Position numbers and translations under genes: made by a program
Notes under the pieces: model-generated
Databases searched by the model: none
Told to the model about the DNA's origin: nothing
What the model saw: only the letters and a program-made list of their open reading frames with translations
Part shown: positions 1 to 8,334 of the stretch, piece by piece
How the letters are laid out: every line of letters begins with the position of its first letter
Position numbering within the stretch: the stretch's first letter is position 1
DNA from: Meishania litoralis
GTDB taxonomy: Bacteria > Bacteroidota > Bacteroidia > Flavobacteriales > Flavobacteriaceae
NCBI RefSeq assembly: GCF_042611095.1
Contig: NZ_JBHFPV010000006.1
Span: forward strand, 106,507-170,506
Length of the DNA: 64,000 nucleotides
Direction of reading: 5' to 3'

Positions 1-2
1 TG

Positions 3-524
3 ATTCCCTCACATATTGATCTGGTCGCCATAGAAATCGAATTGGTCGATAAAGACGAGCGGGAATATATGTTGAAAAAGGCCATCGCCGAATTAAGGGA
101 TGCCTATGATTATATCCTTATCGATTGCGCCCCTTCGCTGGGATTATTGACTTTGAATGCCCTTACGGCGGCAGATTCGGTCATCATACCCATACAATGT
201 GAGTATTTTGCCCTGGAAGGCCTTGGCAAACTATTGAACACCATAAAAAGCGTACAAAAAATACACAACCCTGATCTAGACATCGAAGGCATGTTGCTCA
301 CTATGTACGATTCGAGGTTACGTCTTTCGAACCAGGTCGTTCAAGAAGTGCGTAAACATTTCGGCGATATGGTCTTCGATACGATCATACAGCGAAACGT
401 GCGTCTGAGCGAAGCTCCCAGTTACGGCGAGACAATAATCAAATATGACGCGAGCAGCAAAGGGGCGGCCAATTATCTGAACATGGCCAATGAAGTGGTG
501 CAGAAAAACAAACAGGCAGTATAG
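3..524 (+). CDS. parA: ParA/Soj-type chromosome partitioning ATPase (5' end outside window)
   Basis: C-terminal about 173 residues of a ParA/MinD-family ATPase; the reading frame is open to the left edge, so the Walker A region is missing from this window. Visible are the Walker B stretch ending DCAPSLGLLTLNAL and the following ADSVIIPIQCEYFALEGL, both typical of Soj/ParA. The stop codon is immediately followed by the parB ATG, so the two are one operon. ParA binds DNA nonspecifically and moves ParB-parS complexes to segregate origins. In Bacteroidota parAB usually lies near the origin, but no origin is seen here. A TTG at 42 is not the true start because homology continues upstream. Confidence 0.96.
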   Translation: MPSHIDLVAIEIELVDKDEREYMLKKAIAELRDAYDYILIDCAPSLGLLTLNALTAADSVIIPIQCEYFALEGLGKLLNTIKSVQKIHNPDLDIEGMLLTMYDSRLRLSNQVVQEVRKHFGDMVFDTIIQRNVRLSEAPSYGETIIKYDASSKGAANYLNMANEVVQKNKQAV

Positions 525-1424
525 ATGGCGAAGGCAGTACGAAAACAAGCTCTGGGAAGGGGACTTTCAGCACTCCTAAAAGATCCCGAAAACGATATTA
601 AGACAGCTTCAGACAAAAATGCCGATAAGGTAGTCGGTAATATTGTAGAACTCGATATCGATTCTATCGAAGTTAATCCGTTTCAACCGCGCTCCAATTT
701 CAATGACGAGGCACTTCAAGAATTGGCGACCTCGATCCGGGAATTGGGGGTCATTCAACCCATAACGGTACGCAAGCTCGATTTCAACAAATATCAATTG
801 GTATCGGGGGAAAGAAGGTACAGGGCCTCTAAGTTGGTCGCACTTAAAACGATTCCCTCCTACATTCGCATAGCCAATGATCAAGAATCGTTGGAAATGG
901 CCTTGGTGGAAAACATACAACGCCAAGACCTTGATCCAATAGAAATTGCGCTATCGTATCAACGCTTGATCGACGAAATAGAGCTTACCCAAGAAAAACT
1001 GAGCGACCGTGTGGGCAAAAAGCGCTCAACGATAGCCAACTATATGCGTCTGTTGAAATTGGATCCGATCATTCAGACCGGAATTCGAGATGGTTTTGTG
1101 AGCATGGGCCATGGCCGTGCCTTGGTCAATGTAGATTCAAAGGAAGACCAGATCAAACTCTATGAGAAAATAGTCGGTGACAATCTTTCCGTTCGTGACA
1201 CCGAGCAGGCCGTTCGCCTATATCAAAATAAGGGCGCCGCCATAAAAAATGACAAGGTCAAGTCTACCCCTGAGTTCGTCAAAATAGGGATGAAGGAGTT
1301 GAAAGAGCATCTCGATGTGAAGGTTGCCGTTAATGCTTCCGAAAATGGAAAAGGAAAAATTGCCATTCCGTTCAATTCCCCTGAAGAATTTCAACGTATC
1401 AAAAAAATGATCATAGGTGGGTAA
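525..1424 (+). CDS. parB: ParB/Spo0J chromosome partitioning protein
   Basis: Full-length 299-residue ParB. In order: the N-terminal ParA-contact segment with GRGLSALL (residues 11-18), the CTPase/ParB-N domain with NPFQPR (51-56) and GERRYR (95-100), the helix-turn-helix region around 140-175, and a short C-terminal dimerisation domain. It binds parS and loads as a CTP-dependent clamp. It starts directly after the parA stop and overlaps the next gene by 8 bp. No parS site was looked for by computation, and none was evident by eye. Confidence 0.96.
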   Translation: MAKAVRKQALGRGLSALLKDPENDIKTASDKNADKVVGNIVELDIDSIEVNPFQPRSNFNDEALQELATSIRELGVIQPITVRKLDFNKYQLVSGERRYRASKLVALKTIPSYIRIANDQESLEMALVENIQRQDLDPIEIALSYQRLIDEIELTQEKLSDRVGKKRSTIANYMRLLKLDPIIQTGIRDGFVSMGHGRALVNVDSKEDQIKLYEKIVGDNLSVRDTEQAVRLYQNKGAAIKNDKVKSTPEFVKIGMKELKEHLDVKVAVNASENGKGKIAIPFNSPEEFQRIKKMIIGG

Positions 1425-2097
1425 GCGCCTATCCATATTCTCCGTCATTCTCTTTTTTGCCATGGCATTGAATGCTCAAGACAAGAAAGAAGATGTTCAG
1501 GAACCCGAAAAAACAATCGAAAACCAGGAAGTCGATTCGCTACGGACCGACCTGCGGGAAAAAGGTGTCGTGGTTCAAGACTCTATATTTGTAGAACGCA
1601 AAGCGATCAACCCGTTGGCCCCTAGCAAGGCGGCATTTTATTCCGCCGTACTTCCCGGGCTCGGTCAAGTCTACAACAAACGCTATTGGAAAGTTCCGAT
1701 CGTCTACGCGGTCATCGGAACGGGTGTTTATGCCTATCTGTACAATGATGATCTATATGATCGGTTTCGTACCGCGTTCAAAAGGCGACAGGCCGGTTTC
1801 ACTGATGATGAATTTTGGGATAGAAGAAATCCCGATGACGGTATTATCCCCGCAGAGCCCGATCTATCGACGACCGCACTCGAAGACGGACAGGAACGCT
1901 ACCAACGAGATCGTGATCTATCACTTTTGATTACAATTGCAATGTATGCGCTGAATATCGTAGATGCCAACGTCGATGCGCATCTCAAGCAGTTCAATGT
2001 CGATGATGACCTGAGTTTTGACATGAAACCCTATCTTGACCTCGACCCGATAAGTAATAATCCCACTTACGGAATGGCCTTCGTCATCAAATTTTAG
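1417..2097 (+). CDS. DUF5683 membrane/secreted protein
   Basis: 226 residues with an N-terminal signal peptide (hydrophobic segment about 6-20 ending in AQ). The central part (SKAAFYSAVLPGLGQVYNK, then a hydrophobic stretch) is the DUF5683 signature of small Bacteroidota envelope proteins of unknown function. The chosen start is a GTG inside the last codons of parB, giving an 8-bp overlap; no better start gives a full signal peptide. It sits between parB and dapB, a conserved order in Flavobacteriaceae. Function unknown. Confidence 0.8.
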   Translation: MGKRLSIFSVILFFAMALNAQDKKEDVQEPEKTIENQEVDSLRTDLREKGVVVQDSIFVERKAINPLAPSKAAFYSAVLPGLGQVYNKRYWKVPIVYAVIGTGVYAYLYNDDLYDRFRTAFKRRQAGFTDDEFWDRRNPDDGIIPAEPDLSTTALEDGQERYQRDRDLSLLITIAMYALNIVDANVDAHLKQFNVDDDLSFDMKPYLDLDPISNNPTYGMAFVIKF

Positions 2098-2100
2098 AAT

Positions 2101-2802
2101 ATGAGAATAGCATTGTTCGGATACGGAAAAATGGGAAAAATGATAGAAAAGATCGCTTCGGAAAGAGGTCATGACATCGTAGCCCGTATTGATGTCGATA
2201 CCCCAAAAATCGATTTTTCGAATATGGATGTCGCCATTGATTTTAGTATGCCCGACGCAGCGTTCGCAAATATCAGCAATTGTTTCGAACATGGAATTCC
2301 GGTAATCTCGGGGACAACGGGATGGTTAAAGGATTTTGACAAAGCCGTTACACTTTGTCGCGAAAAAGAAGGAGCGTTTATTTATGCCTCTAATTTTAGC
2401 CTTGGTGTGAACATATTTTTTGAACTGAACGCCTATCTTGCCAAGATGATGAAAAACCTTGACCAGTACGATGTGGCAATGGAAGAAATACACCACACCC
2501 AAAAATTGGATGCCCCAAGCGGTACCGCCATTACGTTGGCCGAGGGAATCATAAAGAATTCAAATTATGATACTTGGAAATTAGGCCAGGGCGATGGCAA
2601 GGAAATCGGAATTACATCCAAAAGAATCGAATCGGTACCCGGAACCCATACTGTGGCATACAACAGCGCAGTGGATAGTATTGAAATAAAACACACGGCC
2701 CACAATAGGCAAGGATTTGCCTTGGGAGCGGTTACCGCGGCCGAGTGGATAGTCGGAAAAAAGGGCGTATTCACTATGAAGGATGTGTTAAACCTTGGTT
2801 AA
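2101..2802 (+). CDS. dapB: 4-hydroxy-tetrahydrodipicolinate reductase
   Basis: 233 residues, normal for the short Bacteroidota DapB. It reduces 4-hydroxy-tetrahydrodipicolinate with NAD(P)H in the lysine/diaminopimelate pathway in the cytoplasm. Visible are the N-terminal Rossmann motif GYGKMG (7-12), SGTTGW for the nicotinamide loop, and the catalytic HHTQKLDAPSGTA motif near residue 137 with the His pair and Lys of the family. It starts 3 bp after the DUF5683 stop, so it is probably co-transcribed with parAB. Confidence 0.96.
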   Translation: MRIALFGYGKMGKMIEKIASERGHDIVARIDVDTPKIDFSNMDVAIDFSMPDAAFANISNCFEHGIPVISGTTGWLKDFDKAVTLCREKEGAFIYASNFSLGVNIFFELNAYLAKMMKNLDQYDVAMEEIHHTQKLDAPSGTAITLAEGIIKNSNYDTWKLGQGDGKEIGITSKRIESVPGTHTVAYNSAVDSIEIKHTAHNRQGFALGAVTAAEWIVGKKGVFTMKDVLNLG

Positions 2803-2955
2803 CACACACAATATATGACGTATAAAAACATTTAATTGCGAAAGGTTTTTAAAGTAAATCCATTTACGGACAATACAAATAGCGGATCAACATCGTTTGA
2901 AACCTTGATTCACCATATCGAAGGATAGAAAAAAAACGACAAACCATAAGCCAAT

Positions 2956-4686
2956 ATGGACACAACAGGTTGGATACTTTTTATTTTGATCATACAGGTA
3001 ATCCATTTTTTGGGTACTTGGAAATTATATATCAAGGCCGGTAGAAAAGCATGGGAAGCAGCCGTGCCTATATACAACGCCATTGTCTTGATGCAGATTA
3101 TAAACCGGCCCAAGTGGTGGGTAATCTTATTGTTTATTCCCATAATCAATTTGCTGATGTTCCCTGTGATATGGGTAGAGACCATTCGCAGTTTTGGCAG
3201 GCATAGTCTTTTGGAAACGTGGTTGGTCATCTTGACCTTGGGTTTCTACATCTATTACGTCAATTATATGCTCGACGTTAAATATGTAGAAAATCGAAGC
3301 CTCCACCCTAGGTCGGTGGCCGGTGAATGGGTAAGTTCGATTGTTTTTGCCATAGTCGCGGCCACCTTGGTACACACCTATTTCATTCAACCCTATGTCA
3401 TACCAACAGGGTCTTTGGAGAGAACCCTTAGGATCGGAGATCTTTTGTTCGTTAGCAAATTCCATTATGGCGCACGTACGCCCATGACGGCGGTCGCGGC
3501 CCCCATGGTGCATGACACGTTGCCGATACTGGGAACACGTTCGTACCTCAACAAGCCCCAAATACCCTATTTTCGACTGCCCGGATTCAAGAAGATCAAG
3601 CGTAACGAAATCGTGGTTTTTAGTTGGCCCGCTGATACAGTACGTATTTTTTTCAAACGGGAAGAGGGCGTGAAAAAGCCTATCGACAAAAAATCGAATT
3701 ATGTAAAACGGTGCGTAGGACTTCCTGGTGATTCGTTAGAAGTACGGGACGGATATGTTTTTATCAACGGTAGACAATTGGAGCTTCCCGACAGGGCAAA
3801 GCCCCAATATGACTATATGGTATATTCGAACAAAGGAGTGTCGACCAAATTATTGCAACAGGTAGGTGTTGAGGAATTTAACCGTACTTTCATCGTTGGC
3901 GGTCTCAATCAAGAGCAGGCCAATGTCATCAACCAATATATTCTAGGATTCAACAAACGGGCAGATGGCAAGTTTGAATTGATTACCAAGAATATGGGAA
4001 TACCGATAGAAGTCGTTAGAAAATATGGTATCGCCCTGACTGAGGAGACCGGCCGTGCCAGACAGGCCACCTTAACGAATGAAATGGTAAGCCAACTTAA
4101 AAACAGTAACGAAATAGATTCCGTAATACGAGTAGTTGAACCAGTTGGCAAGAGAGGCATCAACCTTTTTCCGCAAAATCCGGATTACCCTTGGAATTAT
4201 GATCAGTTGGGGCCAATTTATATCCCAAAGGCAGGAGCTACCGTACCTTTGAATCTGAAGGTGCTGCCATTGTACAAAAAGATTATCCGCGAGTATGAAG
4301 GCAACACTGTCGGCGTAAAGGGAAATCAGGTTACCGTAAACGGTGAAGTCGTTGACAGTTATACCTTCAAACAAGACTATTATTGGATGATGGGCGACAA
4401 TCGCGACCATTCGGAAGACAGTCGGGCTTGGGGCTATGTTCCGGAAAACCACATAGTGGGAACCCCCATATTCATTTGGTTGAGTTTTGACAATTTTAAG
4501 GATGCCAAAGGACTGAACGTGAACCCGCCGTGGAAATGGAAACCCCGATGGGACCGTATTTTTACGACAGTGCACGGCAGCGGAGAACCCGTATCATATT
4601 TCAAATATTTTCTAATTGCGCTAGCACTTTATTTTGTCGGGGATTACTTTTGGAAGAGAAGGAAAAGAGGTGGTTCGAATACGTAG
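2956..4686 (+). CDS. lepB: Signal peptidase I, long form with N-terminal DUF5684-like membrane domain
   Basis: 576 residues, about twice the length of a usual S26 peptidase. Residues 1-110 hold three or four membrane segments (DUF5684-like). The peptidase follows: catalytic Ser153 in PTGSLERT, catalytic Lys251 in NYVKRCVGLPGDS, and box E GDNRDHSEDSR near residue 479. Between the Lys box and box E there is an insert of roughly 200 residues. A last membrane segment lies near 548-565. It cleaves signal peptides of exported proteins at the inner membrane. The long form is usual in Bacteroidota; the insert's role is unknown. It starts 153 bp after dapB; that gap shows no clear feature. Confidence 0.93.
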   Translation: MDTTGWILFILIIQVIHFLGTWKLYIKAGRKAWEAAVPIYNAIVLMQIINRPKWWVILLFIPIINLLMFPVIWVETIRSFGRHSLLETWLVILTLGFYIYYVNYMLDVKYVENRSLHPRSVAGEWVSSIVFAIVAATLVHTYFIQPYVIPTGSLERTLRIGDLLFVSKFHYGARTPMTAVAAPMVHDTLPILGTRSYLNKPQIPYFRLPGFKKIKRNEIVVFSWPADTVRIFFKREEGVKKPIDKKSNYVKRCVGLPGDSLEVRDGYVFINGRQLELPDRAKPQYDYMVYSNKGVSTKLLQQVGVEEFNRTFIVGGLNQEQANVINQYILGFNKRADGKFELITKNMGIPIEVVRKYGIALTEETGRARQATLTNEMVSQLKNSNEIDSVIRVVEPVGKRGINLFPQNPDYPWNYDQLGPIYIPKAGATVPLNLKVLPLYKKIIREYEGNTVGVKGNQVTVNGEVVDSYTFKQDYYWMMGDNRDHSEDSRAWGYVPENHIVGTPIFIWLSFDNFKDAKGLNVNPPWKWKPRWDRIFTTVHGSGEPVSYFKYFLIALALYFVGDYFWKRRKRGGSNT

Positions 4687-4733
4687 CGTTTTGGAGATAG
4701 AATATATTTGATTTTTGAATCTGAACTATAATT

Positions 4734-5366
4734 TTGAGAACCTTAATTCACCCTACCTACTTTCCAAGTATCGGCACTTTTGCGGTAGTCGTTCAAAAAG
4801 AAATCATTTGGGAGGTCGAGGACAATTATCAAAAGCAGACCTATCGCAACCGTACCTATATCTGCAATGATCGCGGAAAACATTTGCTCAATATTCCCAT
4901 AAGACATGTCGGTGGCGATCAAGGCCGTCAAAAGTACAAAGATGTAAGGGTCGATAACCGCTATACTTGGCAACGTACCCATTGGCGTACCTTACAGACA
5001 GCCTATCGAACCTCTCCTTTTTTCGAATATTACGAAGACGATATTGCTCCACTTTTCGAAAGCAATCCAAATTTTCTTTTGGATTTCAACTTGAAAACAA
5101 TCGCAACTATTTGCGATTGCCTGCAAATTGAAACACCGCAGTTGAAAACGGAATCGTTTGTTCCGCAATATGATATTTATAAAGATTTAAGGTTTTTGGT
5201 GAATGCGAAAAACGAAACTAGACCAAAGCAACGGCCTTATTCGCAGGTTTTCGGTGATCGCCATGGGTTTGTGCAGAATGCCAGCATTTTGGATCTTTTA
5301 TTCAACGAGGGCACCAATGCACTGACTTATTTGAAACAACAAGACCTAAAATTTTTGGATGTCTAG
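4734..5366 (+). CDS. WbqC-like family protein
   Basis: 210 residues matching the WbqC family from the first residues: HPTYFPSIGTFAVVVQ, then the conserved NRTYICNDRGKHLLNIPI. WbqC proteins occur in O-antigen and antibiotic gene clusters, but their reaction is not settled. The start is TTG at 4734, 47 bp after lepB; no in-frame ATG precedes the conserved N-terminus. Its end overlaps the DUF6122 gene by 8 bp, suggesting translational coupling. Confidence 0.88.
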   Translation: MRTLIHPTYFPSIGTFAVVVQKEIIWEVEDNYQKQTYRNRTYICNDRGKHLLNIPIRHVGGDQGRQKYKDVRVDNRYTWQRTHWRTLQTAYRTSPFFEYYEDDIAPLFESNPNFLLDFNLKTIATICDCLQIETPQLKTESFVPQYDIYKDLRFLVNAKNETRPKQRPYSQVFGDRHGFVQNASILDLLFNEGTNALTYLKQQDLKFLDV

Positions 5367-5685
5367 GTTTCTAATCCATTACGGGATCCATTTATTGGTT
5401 CCCATTCTCATAGGATTCTTATTCTTTTCAAAGGAGAAAAGATTGATTGTCGTTTTGATCTTTATGTCAGGTATCCTCATCGACTTAGATCACCTGTTGG
5501 CCAATCCGATTTTCGATTCACAGCGCTGCAGTATTGATTTCCACCCTTTGCACAGTTATTGGGCCATTGCGATTTACACTATCTTGCTTTTGTTCAAAAA
5601 AACAAGATTACTTGGCATAGCGCTCATTATTCATATTGTCGCCGACCTTACCGATTGCTGGCTACTCGCCAGTCATTTTGAATGA
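5359..5685 (+). CDS. DUF6122 small integral membrane protein
   Basis: 108 residues with about four hydrophobic segments and conserved polar residues IDLDHLLANP, FHPLHSYW and IVADLTDCW, the pattern of DUF6122. The His/Asp residues in membrane segments resemble metal-dependent membrane hydrolases, but this is only inference. It overlaps the upstream WbqC gene by 8 bp and the convergent EEP gene by 24 bp at the 3' ends. Confidence 0.85.
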   Translation: MSRFLIHYGIHLLVPILIGFLFFSKEKRLIVVLIFMSGILIDLDHLLANPIFDSQRCSIDFHPLHSYWAIAIYTILLLFKKTRLLGIALIIHIVADLTDCWLLASHFE

Positions 5686-6693
5686 CGCCATTATCGGAAA
5701 ATGATCTGAATATTCAACGTCATAAGTCTTATGGGCAGTGATTTCAAATTCAGGGTCTGCCAAAATAAAATCGATACGAACAGGCAGGCCATGGAAACTA
5801 AAAGTTCGCCCATAACCTGTGCCCTTGGCTTTAAAAGCATCGATTTTGTTCTTGGACAAGATATTGTAGGTTCGCGAAAATTGTGAGTTGTTAAAGTCCC
5901 CACATATGATTTTTTTATAGTTCACCCCATTACCATGTTCAACGACAAACTTTGCCTGTTCTTCTTGTTTTTGAAAATGTGTCGATAGTTGTTTACATAA
6001 TTTTTCAGAAGAGCTATTTCTTATAACTCCCCTACCGGGGGTTATCCCTAATGACTGCAAGTGTAAATTATAGACTCTTATCGTGTCATTTTCATACAAT
6101 ATATCGGCATAGGCCGCATTATTTCTTGTCCATTTAAAATTTATAAGTTCGGACTTTAGAATAGGATACTTCGAAAAAATCCCCAATAAAACCTTTCCTG
6201 GATTACCAATATACTCCAAATGCATGAATGGATAATCGACATATTCCTTTCTTCTTAGATAACCTACCTCCTGAAAACAGATTATATCTGGCTCTTCTTT
6301 GTCTATGAATGTCTTAATATCCTCAAAAATCGTTTCACTTTCGATATTCCTATTCTTATTGAACCCCCGAACATTGAAGCTCATAATCTTTAAGTCATCC
6401 TCGGAAAAGACCACTTCGTCTCCATAGGTCAATTTAATGAAATTGCCCAGTGCCAGATAGCCAACCACCAAAGCTGCAAAGGACAATAGCCACAATCGCC
6501 TTCCACTAATCAGCCAATACAAAAAGAAAAGGATATTGATTGCCACGAATATCGGTACTGCAAGACCTAAAAAGGAAAGTACTGGAAAACTCTTTACCGA
6601 AATATATGGTGTGAAACAAGCCAAAAAAAGGAGCGATGCCACTATAATATTGACCGTAAGAACGATTTTATTGAATACCGATAGCTTCTTCAT
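5662..6693 (-). CDS. Endonuclease/exonuclease/phosphatase (EEP) family protein with N-terminal membrane anchor
   Basis: 343 residues from the ATG at 6693 (MKKLSVFNK). Three hydrophobic segments occupy about residues 8-95, followed by an EEP (DNase I-like) domain: MSFNVRGFN, the metal ligand in CFQEVG, CGDFNNS, and the final YSDHFPIMASF. The substrate (nucleic acid, phospholipid or other phosphodiester) cannot be told. A longer frame from 6756 overlaps the rhomboid gene and lacks homology, so the shorter start, 4 bp after the rhomboid stop, is preferred. Confidence 0.9.
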   Translation of the reverse strand: MKKLSVFNKIVLTVNIIVASLLFLACFTPYISVKSFPVLSFLGLAVPIFVAINILFFLYWLISGRRLWLLSFAALVVGYLALGNFIKLTYGDEVVFSEDDLKIMSFNVRGFNKNRNIESETIFEDIKTFIDKEEPDIICFQEVGYLRRKEYVDYPFMHLEYIGNPGKVLLGIFSKYPILKSELINFKWTRNNAAYADILYENDTIRVYNLHLQSLGITPGRGVIRNSSSEKLCKQLSTHFQKQEEQAKFVVEHGNGVNYKKIICGDFNNSQFSRTYNILSKNKIDAFKAKGTGYGRTFSFHGLPVRIDFILADPEFEITAHKTYDVEYSDHFPIMASFKMTGE

Positions 6694-6697
6694 GAAA

Positions 6698-7600
6698 TCA
6701 ATCCTCTTTACCGGCCTTGAACAAAAAATCCTTTTCGGCCTTCGAAAGGCTCTCATAGCCAGACTTGCTTATTTTGTCCAATATTGAATCTATTTTTCTT
6801 TGGTGGCCCGCTTTATTATAATCCAATTTTGAATTCACATCGACTTTTTGCTTACGGTGCACGGTATGCATCGGAGCTTTCTTTACACGCTCTCGTGAAG
6901 ACCTATCCCTTTTTTTGAAAAGATTGGAGATACTGTCCAAAAATTTAGAAAAGCCCTCCCCTATATCTCTACCATCAAGCAATTGTCGCGCATAAAAATA
7001 GCCCAAAGCGGCCCCACCCAAGTGGGCCAAGTGGCCACCAGCGTTGCCCATAGGTATCTGAACAAGGTCTATCAAAACCACAAAAACACCGACCTGCCAC
7101 AACTTGACATTGAAAAATATGACCCTTACCTCTTGATTGGGAATATAGGCGCAAACAAAAATAAGAATAGCCGTGACCCCTGCGGACGCCCCAATGAGCG
7201 CCGTATTATTTCCCAACAGACCTGGAAATACATTATAACTCAAAAGAAAAATCAATCCCCCAAAAATAACACCCAAAAAATAGACATTGGTAAAACGCTT
7301 GGGGCCGAAAAGGTTCAAAAATATCCTTCCTGCAAAATAGAGCAAAAGCATGTTCCAAAAGATATGTCCCAAACCACCATGGAAAAAAGAATAAGTCACC
7401 AAAGACCAGGGTTGGCCAACAAAATCAAGAAAGTCCTTGGGCAAGTGAAACCATTGGTCAATGGCCGTTTTCGAAAGTCCGAAAAGAAAAGGCACCAGTG
7501 CATTGATGATAAAAACAAGCACGTTAATAGCGATGAGTTTTTCGGCTATGCTCAAACGGGCAAATTGATATCTAAGGTTTCCGCTGGTCATCGATCCCAT
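6698..7600 (-). CDS. Rhomboid family intramembrane serine protease (longer paralogue)
   Basis: 300 residues with six membrane segments in the first 215 residues. The rhomboid signatures are present: HGGLGHIFWNMLLLYF, the serine motif GASAGVTAIL, and the histidine motif HLAHLGGAALGYF. It has a basic cytoplasmic tail of about 85 residues with SKLDYNKAGHQRKIDSIL and SKAEKDFL, seen in the Bacteroidota rhomboid family. It overlaps the upstream rhomboid gene by 13 bp; the two are translated together. Substrates unknown. Confidence 0.92.
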   Translation of the reverse strand: MGSMTSGNLRYQFARLSIAEKLIAINVLVFIINALVPFLFGLSKTAIDQWFHLPKDFLDFVGQPWSLVTYSFFHGGLGHIFWNMLLLYFAGRIFLNLFGPKRFTNVYFLGVIFGGLIFLLSYNVFPGLLGNNTALIGASAGVTAILIFVCAYIPNQEVRVIFFNVKLWQVGVFVVLIDLVQIPMGNAGGHLAHLGGAALGYFYARQLLDGRDIGEGFSKFLDSISNLFKKRDRSSRERVKKAPMHTVHRKQKVDVNSKLDYNKAGHQRKIDSILDKISKSGYESLSKAEKDFLFKAGKED

Positions 7601-8334
7601 CTTCTATTGTTAAAACTGTTTTTTTTCCAGTACCACATAACAACAAAACCGATTACCGCACCCCCGACATGCGCCATATAAGCTGTATTGCTAGGGCTAA
7701 AGAACGATTGGCCCGAAATGGCCGAAACTAGGTCCAATAAGATAATTCCCGGAATGAAATACTTTGCCTTTATAGGTATGGGCAGGAAAATCATCATCAA
7801 TTTTGCATCCGGATTCATCATTCCGAAGGCGGCCATTACTCCCATGATACACCCTGAGGCACCCACCATTGAGGCGTTGTAAATTGGAAAAACCTCCCTT
7901 AAATTCATAAGTTGGGCATTTGATAGGTCGCCGACGGTTTGATTCGTCGCCAACATTTGCAAGATTTGATCATTGCTCAATCCTGAGTCGATCAATTCAG
8001 AAAACGGAGGTAAGAAATTGAAATAATAATACCCCAATTGAAAAAGTACCGCTCCAAGTCCTGCCGAAAAATATAAAAACAAAAAGCGATTTTTACCCAA
8101 GCTCTGCTCCACCGGTGTCCCGAACATCCAGAGCGCGAACATATTGAACCCAATATGCATCAAGTTACCGTGCATAAACATATGCGTTACAATCTGCCAA
8201 AGTTGAAAATTGTCATTCTTTGGAAAATGCAAAGCGAACCACTCGTACATTTGGTCTCCATAAAGTGAAGTGGCGACAAAAAATAGTGTGTTGATAATCA
8301 GCAAATGTTTAATGGCCTCCGTCAGTCTTCCCAT
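7588..8334 (-). CDS. Rhomboid family intramembrane serine protease (shorter paralogue)
   Basis: 248 residues, six or seven membrane segments. It shows HMFMHGNLMHIGFNMFALW, the serine motif VGASGCIMGVMAAFG and the histidine motif AHVGGAVIGFVV, so the Ser-His dyad appears intact. A loop of about 50 residues (around 110-155) separates the first and second halves. It lies directly after mutL (no gap) and before the second rhomboid on the minus strand, so mutL, both rhomboids and the EEP gene form one probable operon. Confidence 0.92.
   Translation of the reverse strand: MGRLTEAIKHLLIINTLFFVATSLYGDQMYEWFALHFPKNDNFQLWQIVTHMFMHGNLMHIGFNMFALWMFGTPVEQSLGKNRFLFLYFSAGLGAVLFQLGYYYFNFLPPFSELIDSGLSNDQILQMLATNQTVGDLSNAQLMNLREVFPIYNASMVGASGCIMGVMAAFGMMNPDAKLMMIFLPIPIKAKYFIPGIILLDLVSAISGQSFFSPSNTAYMAHVGGAVIGFVVMWYWKKNSFNNRRWDR

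Noticed and set aside
6983..7681. 232-residue plus-strand open frame
   Set aside because: It is antisense to two well-supported rhomboid genes and has a composition unlike a protein.
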